Shown here: in pieces, positions 41,454-49,491 of the stretch
How the letters are laid out: each line of letters begins with the position of its first letter
Numbering within the stretch: position 1 is the first letter of the stretch
Assembly (NCBI GenBank): GCA_934102335.1
Contig: CAKOSP010000005.1
Coordinates: forward strand, 1 to 64,000
Length of the DNA stretch: 64,000 nt
Direction of reading: 5' to 3'
Source of the DNA: an uncultured Bacilli bacterium
GTDB taxonomy: Bacteria > Bacillota_I > Bacilli_A > RF39 > UBA660
Program-made: the position numbers and the translations under genes
Notes under the pieces: generated by a model
Seen by the model: the letters and a program-made list of their open reading frames with translations, nothing else
Told to the model about the DNA's origin: nothing
Databases searched by the model: none

Positions 41454-42314
41454 ATGAAAAGGAAAGATGGTATTAGAGTAAAGAATCTTCATGGTATGGA
41501 GCAAATCTTAATTGATTTAAAACCTTTAAGATGTGATAGTGATGTTTATATTGATAAGGATTTAGATGTTACTAATCTAGTTAAGTATGTTGAAAGAATT
41601 AAAAAGACAGATAAAGATATTACTTATTTTCATGTATTTGTAGCAGTGATAGCTAAGCTTTTATATAATAGAAACAAACTTAATAGATTTGTAGCAAATA
41701 GACATGTTTATGAACATAATGATATCGTTATATCATTTGTGGCTAAGGTTGCTTTTGAGGATAAATCTGAAGAAATAATGGTTTTGATTCCTATTGAAAA
41801 AGATGATAATTTAAAAACTATTTCAATAAAAATTAAAGATAAGATTGATGGAGTAAGAAAGAGAAACGATAAGAAAAAAGGAGCTAATAATGCTATTGAT
41901 GTAATTGGAAAATTACCAAATATAATAAGAGTTCCTTTAATGGGAATATTTAAATGGTTAGATGATAAAGGAATGTTGCCTTCTAGTTTAACTAATGATA
42001 ATTTATATTATAGTAGTGCTTTAGTTACAAATTTAGGTTCAATAGGATGTGGGGCTATTTATCACAATATAACTAATTTTGGTACTTGTTCATCCATTAC
42101 GGCTATTGGAGAAATTAAAGATAAAGAAATTATTAACAAAGATGGTAAAAAAGAGATTAGAAAATTATGTGATTTTGGTATAAACTTTGATGAAAGAGTT
42201 GCTGATGGTTTTTATTTAATTAAATCAATTAAATTATTACAATATATTTTTGATAATCCTAAATTATTAGAGGAAGATATGAGTAAAATTATTGATATGT
42301 CAAAAGAGAAGTAG
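41454..42314 (+). CDS. E2/CAT-fold acyltransferase-like protein lacking the catalytic histidine
   Basis: The 286-residue protein resembles the catalytic domain of 2-oxo-acid dehydrogenase E2 components (chloramphenicol-acetyltransferase fold), with LVTNLGSIG and the C-terminal FGINFDERVADGFYLIK. In active E2 proteins this last motif is HRxxDG; here the position of His is Glu247, so ordinary acyl transfer is doubtful unless another residue substitutes. There is no lipoyl or peripheral-subunit-binding domain. It lies 1 bp after the acyl-CoA ligase, and such ligase/E2-like pairs recur in Clostridia. It may bind the acyl-CoA product. Confidence 0.8.
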   Translation: MKRKDGIRVKNLHGMEQILIDLKPLRCDSDVYIDKDLDVTNLVKYVERIKKTDKDITYFHVFVAVIAKLLYNRNKLNRFVANRHVYEHNDIVISFVAKVAFEDKSEEIMVLIPIEKDDNLKTISIKIKDKIDGVRKRNDKKKGANNAIDVIGKLPNIIRVPLMGIFKWLDDKGMLPSSLTNDNLYYSSALVTNLGSIGCGAIYHNITNFGTCSSITAIGEIKDKEIINKDGKKEIRKLCDFGINFDERVADGFYLIKSIKLLQYIFDNPKLLEEDMSKIIDMSKEK

Positions 42315-42324
42315 GAGAATTTTT

Positions 42325-42765
42325 ATGGATAAAAAAACTGAAATGAGAATGAAAAAGGTTAAGGAAGACACAAAGGGATTTTTAAAAGAATTTAAAGAAT
42401 TTATTTCTCGTGGAAATGTTATGGATTTGGCTGTAGGTGTAATTATAGGTTCTGCTTTTGGAAAAATTGTTTCTTCACTTGTTGATAATATTTTAATGCC
42501 TCTTATAGGTATGATTATAGGTGGAATTAATTTTTCTACTTTGTCAATAACAGTAGGAACGGCACAAATACAGTATGGATTATTTTTACAAAATATAATT
42601 GATTTCTTAATTGTGGCTTTTTGTATTTTCTTAATTGTTAAATCACTCAATAAATTAAGTAACATAAAGAAAAAAGAGCAGGAAAAACCTGCTGTTAAAG
42701 AAAAATCTGAAGAAGTTAAATTATTAGAAGAGATAAGAGATTTGTTAAAAAATAAAAAAAATTAA
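42325..42765 (+). CDS. mscL: large-conductance mechanosensitive channel MscL
   Basis: 146 residues with the family hallmarks: FKEFISRGNVMDLAVGVIIGSAFGKIVSSLVDNIL in TM1, a second TM (FLIVAFCIFLIVKSL) and a charged C-terminal helix (EVKLLEEIRDLLK). It opens under extreme membrane tension to save cells from osmotic lysis. ATG 42325 follows TAGGAGA. It sits 10 bp after the E2-like gene and converges on tspO with a 4-bp overlap and no terminator between. Confidence 0.95.
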   Translation: MDKKTEMRMKKVKEDTKGFLKEFKEFISRGNVMDLAVGVIIGSAFGKIVSSLVDNILMPLIGMIIGGINFSTLSITVGTAQIQYGLFLQNIIDFLIVAFCIFLIVKSLNKLSNIKKKEQEKPAVKEKSEEVKLLEEIRDLLKNKKN

Positions 42766-43214
42766 TTTAAAACATAAATAGCAATATTTAAGTATGTTGC
42801 AAATAAAACCCAAATAAGGTAAGGAATATTTAAATAGCCAATTGCCTTATTTTTTTTATAAAATTTATATACCATGATGGTTACTAAAATATCTAGTAAA
42901 ATTATCCAAATACTTGATAATAGTCTTAGTTTAAATGTGAAAAACAATATAGGCCATATTAAATTTACTACTAATTGTCCATAATATAATTTATCTAAAT
43001 TTTCATTTATTTCATTATTATTTTTAAGTATATAATATGATATTCCCATGTTTAAATATAATATTGACCAAACAATTGGAAAAAGAAAACTTGGTGGAGA
43101 TAATGGAGGCTTAGTTATAATATTATAATCCATGCCATTTTTGGTTATAAGGCCAATACCTGCTCCTAAAACTATTGGAGTGAAAATGTAAAAATATTTT
43201 AAACTCTTTTTCAT
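42762..43214 (-). CDS. tspO: TspO/MBR family membrane protein
   Basis: The 150-residue protein has five membrane segments and the TspO signatures KPPLSPPSFLFPIVWSILYLNMG and the W/N-rich last helices (LIWVLFATYLNIAIYVLN). TspO proteins bind porphyrins and act in stress responses; why an anaerobe keeps one is unclear. Its end overlaps the convergent mscL end by 4 bp, so antisense read-through is possible. Confidence 0.92.
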   Translation of the reverse strand: MKKSLKYFYIFTPIVLGAGIGLITKNGMDYNIITKPPLSPPSFLFPIVWSILYLNMGISYYILKNNNEINENLDKLYYGQLVVNLIWPILFFTFKLRLLSSIWIILLDILVTIMVYKFYKKNKAIGYLNIPYLIWVLFATYLNIAIYVLN

Positions 43215-43249
43215 ATTACTAGTTTATGTAGTATAGATATTTTTATTCA

Positions 43250-43273
43250 TAAAAAAAGATGATAAGATCATCT
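43250..43273 (-). terminator. terminator of bofA
   Basis: On the minus strand AGATGA-TCTTA-TCATCT is followed by seven T; it overlaps the bofA stop. Confidence 0.8.
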
Positions 43274-43523
43274 ATAAAAAACTTAAATATTTTAATATAA
43301 CTAGAATTATTATGCCTGGTAGACCAAGAATACCTACTACAAAAGAAGTAAATAGATTAATAGGTATATATAATATTTGTGTATAATTTATTATGTAAAG
43401 TACTATAAATCCTCCTAAAGCGTTTAATGCTAAACCGATTATTTTCTTTAGATTTAGATTTAATATAAACTTTAAAATGATAATAAAAGCTAAGGCAATA
43501 ATTATTATTTTTGCGTATTCCAT
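43272..43523 (-). CDS. bofA: BofA-like membrane protein
   Basis: An 83-residue hydrophobic protein with three membrane segments and the family core IGLALNALGGFIVLYIIN followed by NLFTSFVVGILGLPGIIILVILK. In Bacillus subtilis BofA inhibits processing of pro-sigma-K during sporulation, but relatives occur in non-sporulating Bacillota. GAGAGGTGA precedes ATG 43523. It is the second of two minus-strand genes. Confidence 0.9.
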   Translation of the reverse strand: MEYAKIIIIALAFIIILKFILNLNLKKIIGLALNALGGFIVLYIINYTQILYIPINLFTSFVVGILGLPGIIILVILKYLSFL

Positions 43524-43559
43524 TTTTTCACCTCTCTATTATAAGAATATCATATTTTT

Positions 43560-44105
43560 TTAATTTAATGAATTATATATTTCTTGATTATTTTTATATA
43601 GTATACCAAGCTTTATATTATAAGAGTCTTCTTTTATGAAAATGGTGGTTTTGGCAATAACACAATTATTTAATTCTAATCTAAAATTTGATAAATCTGT
43701 TAAGATTTCATATTGTTTTGTTAATTCAAGGTTTTCAAAAGAACCATTTTTAATTGTTAAGTTGGCATCATATACACAGGTGTTTTTTTGATCACTATAT
43801 TTTCTATTCAATTCTAAGTTATAATCAGTAATGTTATAATTTATTATTTTATCATTAAAACTTTGTTTTAAAAGTTTTAAGTCTTTTTTATTTTCATATA
43901 AATTTGTTATATTGTTGAAATTAAGTAAAAAAATGATTAATATTAGAAAAATAATGCTTATTATTAATAACCATTTGGGTTTTAGGCTAATATTATAATC
44001 TTTATTAATTGGTAAGTTTTCAGTTTTTCTTTTACCTGTATCATAAAAACCTCCAGCTTTAAGAGCTCTTTTAATATTTCTTTTAGTTTTACCATAATAA
44101 TTCAT
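43560..44105 (-). CDS. single-span membrane protein of unknown function
   Basis: 181 residues: a basic cytoplasmic N-terminus (KTKRNIKRALKAGGFYDTGKRK), one membrane segment at about 44-66 and an extracytoplasmic domain of about 115 residues with two Cys (KNTCVYDANL, LNNCVIAKT) that may form a disulfide. I do not recognise the family. ATG 44105 has GTGAT at 44109-44113; in-frame ATGs just upstream overlap that site. It lies 36 bp upstream of bofA, probably co-transcribed. Confidence 0.7.
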   Translation of the reverse strand: MNYYGKTKRNIKRALKAGGFYDTGKRKTENLPINKDYNISLKPKWLLIISIIFLILIIFLLNFNNITNLYENKKDLKLLKQSFNDKIINYNITDYNLELNRKYSDQKNTCVYDANLTIKNGSFENLELTKQYEILTDLSNFRLELNNCVIAKTTIFIKEDSYNIKLGILYKNNQEIYNSLN

Positions 44106-44140
44106 AATCATCACAATTTAATTATAACAAAAAATTGTAT

Positions 44141-44170
44141 AAAAAAACTAATCTATTATTAGATTAGTTA
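44141..44170 (-). terminator. terminator of tRNA-His
   Basis: AACTAATCTA / TAGATTAGTT, a 10-bp stem with T-runs on both strands. Confidence 0.85.
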
Positions 44171-44179
44171 TTTTTTTAA

Positions 44180-44256
44180 TGGGGCGAAATAAGGGAGTCG
44201 AACCCTTGCATAACAGAGCCACAATCTGCCGTGTTAACCACTTCACCAATTCCGCC
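44180..44256 (-). tRNA. tRNA-His, anticodon GTG
   Basis: On the minus strand: extra G(-1) opposite C73, acceptor GCGGAAT/ATTTCGC, anticodon loop TTGTGGC, T arm AAGGG-TTCGACT-CCCTT, CCA encoded. The extra 5' G is the identity element of tRNA-His. Confidence 0.94.
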
Positions 44257-44268
44257 ATATGCATTACT

Positions 44269-44297
44269 AGAATATCAAAAAAAATTGTAAATTGCAA
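44269..44297 (-). promoter_or_regulatory. promoter of tRNA-His
   Basis: On the minus strand TTGCAA, 17-bp spacer, TATTCT, ending 13 nt before the tRNA. Confidence 0.7.
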
Positions 44298-44335
44298 GTT
44301 TTCTTGCATATATAATTGTAAAAAAAACAAAGAAT

Positions 44336-44344
44336 TGTTATAAT
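44336..44344 (+). promoter_or_regulatory. extended -10 promoter of phosphoketolase
   Basis: TGTTATAAT; start about 44351, 20-nt leader. Confidence 0.7.
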
Positions 44345-44370
44345 TATACAAGAATAGGGTTGATATACAT

Positions 44371-46689
44371 ATGGGAATTAGTAAATGTGAATTAGTTAAA
44401 TTAAATGATTATTGGAATGCACTTAATTATTTATCTGTTGGAGAATTATATTTGATGGATAATCCTTTGTTGAAAAGGCCATTAAAATTAAGTGATATAA
44501 AACCAGTTGTTGTAGGACATTTTGGTACTGTACCAGGTCAAAATTTAATTTATACTCATTTAAATAGGGTAATTAAAAAGTATAATTTAAATATGATTTA
44601 TATATCTGGACCTGGTCATGGTGGTAATGGTCCAGTTGCCAATTCTTATTTGGAGGGAAGTTATACTAAAATTTATCCTAATATAACTCAAGATGAAGCT
44701 GGAATGCAAAAGCTTATGAAGAGATTTAGTTTTCCTGGTGGTATTTCAAGTCATGATGCTCCTGAAAATCCTGGATCAATTCATGAAGGCGGAGAATTAG
44801 GCTATAGTATAGCTCATGCTTATGGAGCTATACTTGATAATCCAACATTAATAGCTGCTACTGTTGTAGGTGATGGTGAAGCTGAAACAGGTCCTTTGGC
44901 TACTTCTTGGCAATTAAATAAGTTTATAAATCCTAAAACTGATGGAGTTATACTTCCGATATTGCATTTAAATCATTGGAAAATAAATAATCCAACAATA
45001 CTTTCTAGAATATCAGAGGATGAATTATACGATTATTTTGTGGGAATGGGTTGGAAACCTTATTTAGTTAAAGGTAGTAATCCAATGAAGCTTCATAAGA
45101 AAATGGCTAAAGTTATGGATGAAGTTATTCAAAATATATTGGAAATAAAAAGAAGAGCTAATAAGTGTCTTGAAAGACCTTGGTGGCCAATGATTATTTT
45201 GGATACACCAAAAGGTTTAACTGGTCCTAAAGAAATAGTGGGAACTTATAAGTCACATCAAATTCCTTTTCAAGTTAATGATGAAGAAACTTTAAAACGT
45301 TTAGAAAAGTGGTTAAGAAGTTATCATCCAGAAAATTTATTTAATGATGATGGAACTTTAAGAAGTGATTTAAAAGCATTAGTGCCTGATATAGATCATG
45401 TTATGGGATTAAATCCTGTAACAAATGGTGGAACAATATTAAAAGAATTAAATTTACCTGATTTTCAAAATTATGGTGTTGAAGTTAAAAAACATGGTTG
45501 TGTAGAAGCCCAAGATATGATTGAATTAGGTGAATATTTAAGAGATGTATTTACTTTAAATAAGTGCAATAAAAATTTTAGAATGTTTGGTCCTGATGAA
45601 GCAGTATCAAATAGATTAACTAAAGTATTTGAAAGTGAAGGCAAAACTTGGGATTTACCCATAAATAAAAAAGATGAAATGTTAAATATTGAAGGTAGAG
45701 TAATGGACTCAATGCTTTCAGAACATGTATGTGAAGGTGCTTTAGAGGGATATTTGTTAACTGGAAGGCATGGAATAATGCATTCTTATGAAGCATTTAT
45801 AAGAATAGTTGATTCGATGACTAGTCAACATGCGAAGTGGATTAAAGTCTCAAAAGAACTGGGTTGGAGAAAACCAATCAGTTCTTTAAATTATATTTTA
45901 ACTAGTCATGTATGGCAACAAGATCATAATGGATATACTCATCAAGATCCTGGATTTTTAAACCATCTTGTTACTAAAAAAGCAGATATTGTAAGAATGT
46001 ATTTACCAATTGATGCGAACACATTAATATCTTGTGTTGATCATTGTTTACAAACTAAGAATTATATTAATGTTGTTGTAGCTTCTAAACATCCGAGATA
46101 TCAATGGTTAAATAAAGAGGAAGCAAAAGATCATTGTATTAATGGAATTGGAACGTTTACATGGGCTAGTTCAAACAATGGTAATAATCCAGAAATTATT
46201 TTAGGATGTTGTGGTGATACTCCGACCTTAGAGGTAATTGCTGCTGCCCAAATTCTTAAGGAACGTGCTCCTAAAATTAGATTTAGAGTGGTAAATGTAA
46301 TAGATTTATTTAGATTGCAATCTAATGATAAACATCCACATGGTTTAACAGATGAAAAATTTGATAAGTTATTTTCTAAAGATAAACCAGTGCTTTTCGT
46401 TTTCCATGGTTATCCTTCATTAATCCATGAACTTGTTTATAATAGAAATAATAGTAATTTCCATGTTAGAGGTTATAATGAAGAAGGAACAATAACAACT
46501 CCTTTTGATATGCGTGTTCAAAATCATATTGATAGATATCATATTGTAATGGATGTTTTAAAATATACAAGAAGAAATGTTCCTGAATTGCAAGATTATT
46601 GTGAAAAAATGTTGGAAAAACATTATAAATATATTAGAGAAAATGGAATTGACATTCCAGAAGTTAGAAACTTTAAATGGAAAGAGTAA
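44371..46689 (+). CDS. xfp: xylulose-5-phosphate/fructose-6-phosphate phosphoketolase
   Basis: A thiamine-diphosphate enzyme that splits xylulose 5-phosphate (and often fructose 6-phosphate) with phosphate into acetyl phosphate and an aldose phosphate, giving ATP through acetate kinase. The 772-residue product is full length: VGHFGTVPGQN near residue 50, GPGHGGNGPVANSYLEGSY near 87, SHDAPENPGSIHEGGELGYS near 125, GDGEAETGPLATSW near 168 and HVWQQDHNGYTHQDPGF in the pyrimidine domain. It suggests heterolactic or bifid-type sugar fermentation. Monocistronic between its own promoter and a strong terminator. Confidence 0.97.
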   Translation: MGISKCELVKLNDYWNALNYLSVGELYLMDNPLLKRPLKLSDIKPVVVGHFGTVPGQNLIYTHLNRVIKKYNLNMIYISGPGHGGNGPVANSYLEGSYTKIYPNITQDEAGMQKLMKRFSFPGGISSHDAPENPGSIHEGGELGYSIAHAYGAILDNPTLIAATVVGDGEAETGPLATSWQLNKFINPKTDGVILPILHLNHWKINNPTILSRISEDELYDYFVGMGWKPYLVKGSNPMKLHKKMAKVMDEVIQNILEIKRRANKCLERPWWPMIILDTPKGLTGPKEIVGTYKSHQIPFQVNDEETLKRLEKWLRSYHPENLFNDDGTLRSDLKALVPDIDHVMGLNPVTNGGTILKELNLPDFQNYGVEVKKHGCVEAQDMIELGEYLRDVFTLNKCNKNFRMFGPDEAVSNRLTKVFESEGKTWDLPINKKDEMLNIEGRVMDSMLSEHVCEGALEGYLLTGRHGIMHSYEAFIRIVDSMTSQHAKWIKVSKELGWRKPISSLNYILTSHVWQQDHNGYTHQDPGFLNHLVTKKADIVRMYLPIDANTLISCVDHCLQTKNYINVVVASKHPRYQWLNKEEAKDHCINGIGTFTWASSNNGNNPEIILGCCGDTPTLEVIAAAQILKERAPKIRFRVVNVIDLFRLQSNDKHPHGLTDEKFDKLFSKDKPVLFVFHGYPSLIHELVYNRNNSNFHVRGYNEEGTITTPFDMRVQNHIDRYHIVMDVLKYTRRNVPELQDYCEKMLEKHYKYIRENGIDIPEVRNFKWKE

Positions 46690-46697
46690 ATTAATTG

Positions 46698-46724
46698 CCT
46701 GTTTTGAAAAAAACAGGTTTTTTT
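46698..46724 (+). terminator. terminator of xfp
   Basis: CCTGTTTT-GAAA-AAAACAGG followed by seven T. Confidence 0.9.
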
Positions 46725-46768
46725 ATGCTTTGTAATATGGTATCATATTAATGATAGGATAAGTGATT

Positions 46769-48313
46769 ATGTTGAAGAAAATAAAAAATAAGAAAGTAAT
46801 AATAACCTCAATAATAGTGGCAATATTAGTAGTGGCAACTTTGGGAGCAACTTATGCTTATTTTCAAGCAAGTATTGGAACGGGATCAAGTACAAGTACA
46901 AAAGTAACGGCATCCACTTTGGATTCTCTAACTTTTGCAACAGGTAATGCTATAACCTTGGAAGCTAATCAAACCAATTTTGCAAGTGGAAAGACAAATA
47001 TAACAGGTACAACTTCAGCTAAGGCAACACTTACATCTAATGATGCTAGTAATACCTCAACTGAACATTATAATTTGTTTTTGAATATCTCAGATAATAA
47101 CTTTAAATATAGTGTAAGTGAAAGTACACCAGAATTACTTCTTACAATAAAAGATGGAGATAATAATGAAGTAACTAGTATAACAGGACTGGAACATAAA
47201 ACCGTAACTGATGGAAAAGGAAATCAAATATCAGGATTTGATGTAACAACAAAAACAGGATTAATAACAATATTAAATAATAGAGAGATAACGGCATCAC
47301 CAACAAAAGAAGAAACATGGAATGTAACTGTAACATTTGTAAATTATGCAAAAGATCAAACTGGTAATGAAAATAAAAGTTTTGAAGCCCAAATATTAAT
47401 TACAAAAGATGATTTTAATTCCTATTCACCAAATATAATAAATTCATTAAGTGTAACAAGAAGTAGTGGAAATCTAACAGTAAAACTAAACTTAAATGAA
47501 GGAACAGATGAAATAGATAAATATTATTTTGCAATAAAAGAAAAAGATAGCTTGGCTATGACAACTAATAAAAAAAGTAAAGTCATGATGTTAAGTAATA
47601 AAACACTTGCAGAAAACTCATTAACATATGTAGAAAGTAGCACAAACACTCATACCTTTAGTAATATAAGTGATAGTGGAGAATATGAAATATATGCTTA
47701 TGCGGTAGATAAAAAGAAATTAAAAACTAATACATATAATTATAGTTTAACATCAAGTAGTTATACTTTACCTGTGATAAATAGTGTAACTACAACAGCC
47801 TCTGATAGTAGTATAAAAATAGATGTAAGTGCCACAAAGGGAAGTAATGCAATATCAAAATATTATTATTCAATAGATAGTGGAAACACATATGTAGAAA
47901 GTACCTCAAATAGTTATACATTTACAGGATTAAAAAGTGGAATAAACTACCGAATAATAGTTAAAGTAATTGATAGTAATAACAAATATTCGAATATATA
48001 TGTTGTTAATGAAAAGATTGATACTTCGACTTCTTCGCTTATAATTTTTACATTTGAGGAAAACAACAGTTCCTGTGCTGGAACTTATAAGGCAGAAAAA
48101 GACATGACTTGGGCTGAATGGGTAAAAAGTGATTATAATACAAATAAGTGTTTTGTAGTATTTAATTCAGAGATATATACATATATGGGTTCTTCATATG
48201 GTTATGTTGGAATTAAATATAAAAATACTAGTTCAGGAATAAAAAGTAGTTATACAATCAAAGACAATTATGTGTATGTTTTAGATGGTAGTCGAGCCTT
48301 TGATGTGGATTAA
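46769..48313 (+). CDS. TasA/CalY-like secreted surface protein with Fn3-like modules
   Basis: 514 residues. The N-terminus has a signal peptide ending in LGATYAYFQAS, the signature of SipW-processed TasA/camelysin-type fibre proteins. A Thr/Ser/Asn-rich beta domain follows (about 30-220), then two fibronectin-type-III-like modules (about 222-335 and 336-420). The C-terminal domain of about 90 residues has two Cys (SSCAGTYKAEKDMTWAEW, NKCFVVFNSE). The protein is probably exported to the cell surface or matrix. No sipW or second tasA gene adjoins it. Start ATG 46769 is close to a GTGAT site; TTG 46772 is a possible alternative. Codon use is richer in ACA/AGT than in its neighbours, reflecting its composition. 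Confidence 0.85.
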   Translation: MLKKIKNKKVIITSIIVAILVVATLGATYAYFQASIGTGSSTSTKVTASTLDSLTFATGNAITLEANQTNFASGKTNITGTTSAKATLTSNDASNTSTEHYNLFLNISDNNFKYSVSESTPELLLTIKDGDNNEVTSITGLEHKTVTDGKGNQISGFDVTTKTGLITILNNREITASPTKEETWNVTVTFVNYAKDQTGNENKSFEAQILITKDDFNSYSPNIINSLSVTRSSGNLTVKLNLNEGTDEIDKYYFAIKEKDSLAMTTNKKSKVMMLSNKTLAENSLTYVESSTNTHTFSNISDSGEYEIYAYAVDKKKLKTNTYNYSLTSSSYTLPVINSVTTTASDSSIKIDVSATKGSNAISKYYYSIDSGNTYVESTSNSYTFTGLKSGINYRIIVKVIDSNNKYSNIYVVNEKIDTSTSSLIIFTFEENNSSCAGTYKAEKDMTWAEWVKSDYNTNKCFVVFNSEIYTYMGSSYGYVGIKYKNTSSGIKSSYTIKDNYVYVLDGSRAFDVD

Positions 48314-48315
48314 TT

Positions 48316-48340
48316 AGGAAAGTTTAAACTTTCCTTTTTA
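48316..48340 (+). terminator. terminator of the TasA-like gene
   Basis: AGGAAAGT-TTAA-ACTTTCCT followed by TTTTTA. Confidence 0.85.
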
Positions 48341-48342
48341 AG

Positions 48343-48351
48343 TGGTATAAT
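48343..48351 (+). promoter_or_regulatory. extended -10 promoter giving a leaderless mRNA
   Basis: TGGTATAAT; the A of ATG 48358 falls exactly at the expected +1 (7 nt after the hexamer), and no ribosome-binding site is present. Confidence 0.6.
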
Positions 48352-48357
48352 TATTTT

Positions 48358-49389
48358 ATGAATAAAGATTATGTTAAAAACTTATTTGAAGAAATAATTA
48401 AGGAAGCTAGCATTGGTAGTGTTAATGCTTTATTTCATTTTGGTATAATATTTGAAACACAAATTGATAATGTTAAAGTTACTGAATCAGATAAAAATGA
48501 TATGTTAATTCCAGTTTTACAGATTCAAAATTATGATTTGTTTTTAAATTATTTATCTTTATACTTGGAGTATGCTAAGGAATTTTATTGTAATGATAAA
48601 TATTTAACTGATTCGGATCAAACTGATAGAGATAAAGACAAGCTTTTACTTACTGTACTTTGGAGTAATGCAACTATTGATGATTTTTCAAGTCCAATAA
48701 ACTATTTAAGAAAAAGAATTGATTTTTTTAATATGCCTATGAAAAATTTAGTTAAATATATTCCATTTTTGAATTGTGATTTAATTGTTGAATTTAAAAA
48801 AAGTAGTGTACTTTCGGAAACTCCTTATGAAATGGATTGTAAATTTACTGATTATGAAAATGAATATTATTTGCCGTCAGTGTTTTTGGGAATAAGTGAT
48901 AGTAAAGCTTATTTATATGCTATTCAAAATAAATATAAAAATGAGTCTTTGTTTTCTAAGAAAATTAATAGAGCTTTGTATAAAGTTAATGATGGCTTTG
49001 ATGTAAATTATGAAAGTAGATTTGAAGAATCTTTAAAAGATATTACGCCAAGTTTTGTTATGAGTTCTAATATTTTAATGGGTTTGTTAAAGGATAATAA
49101 TATTTTAGAGTTAATTACTTCAAGCGTGCTTTTGGTAAGATATGATAACAAAGTAATGAGTACACATTATGATGAAGAAAAAACAAATTTAGTACAAAAT
49201 AATATGACGCAAAAATTAATTAGAACTATTTTAAGAACTGTTCATCATCATACGGGTGCAGATGTTATTTTCTATCCAACTGATGTCGATTTTGATTTAC
49301 ATGTAAAAATTACTTTGGAAGATACTTGCAATAATGAACTTTTAAGACAGACTTATAATTTAAATAAAATGAATAATAAGTCTTTGTGA
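48358..49389 (+). CDS. uncharacterised protein, 343 residues
   Basis: I do not recognise the family. It is a soluble, mixed alpha/beta protein with no signal or membrane segment. A C-terminal segment with HHHTGADVIFYPTDVDFDLHVK is the most distinctive part and might hold metal ligands, but this is speculation. The gene begins at the predicted transcription start of a TGGTATAAT promoter, so its mRNA is probably leaderless. It ends in TGA. It stands alone between the TasA-like gene and htpG. Confidence 0.7.
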   Translation: MNKDYVKNLFEEIIKEASIGSVNALFHFGIIFETQIDNVKVTESDKNDMLIPVLQIQNYDLFLNYLSLYLEYAKEFYCNDKYLTDSDQTDRDKDKLLLTVLWSNATIDDFSSPINYLRKRIDFFNMPMKNLVKYIPFLNCDLIVEFKKSSVLSETPYEMDCKFTDYENEYYLPSVFLGISDSKAYLYAIQNKYKNESLFSKKINRALYKVNDGFDVNYESRFEESLKDITPSFVMSSNILMGLLKDNNILELITSSVLLVRYDNKVMSTHYDEEKTNLVQNNMTQKLIRTILRTVHHHTGADVIFYPTDVDFDLHVKITLEDTCNNELLRQTYNLNKMNNKSL

Positions 49390-49417
49390 AAATTATGTTA
49401 AATGTTTATAACTTTTA

Positions 49418-49446
49418 TTGACAACGAATAGTGTAAGTGATAAATT
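49418..49446 (+). promoter_or_regulatory. promoter of htpG
   Basis: TTGACA (49418-49423), 17-bp spacer, TAAATT (49441-49446); a TATAAT at 49446-49451 is an alternative -10 with a less suitable spacing. Confidence 0.6.
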
Positions 49447-49450
49447 ATAA

Positions 49451-49477
49451 TTAGCAATCGAATAATTGGACTGCTAG
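49451..49477. promoter_or_regulatory. CIRCE-like operator (HrcA site)
   Basis: TTAGCAATC-N9-GACTGCTAG matches the CIRCE consensus TTAGCACTC-N9-GAGTGCTAA at 15 of 18 positions with the exact 9-bp spacing. It lies at the transcription start of htpG, as for HrcA-repressed chaperone operons. Confidence 0.75.
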
Positions 49478-49491
49478 AAAGAGTGATAACT

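Noticed and set aside
42300..42665. 121-codon open frame antisense to mscL
   Set aside because: No ribosome site or recognisable protein, and it opposes a well-conserved channel gene.
44148..44351. 67-codon minus-strand open frame
   Set aside because: It runs straight through tRNA-His and its promoter and terminator; it is not a gene.
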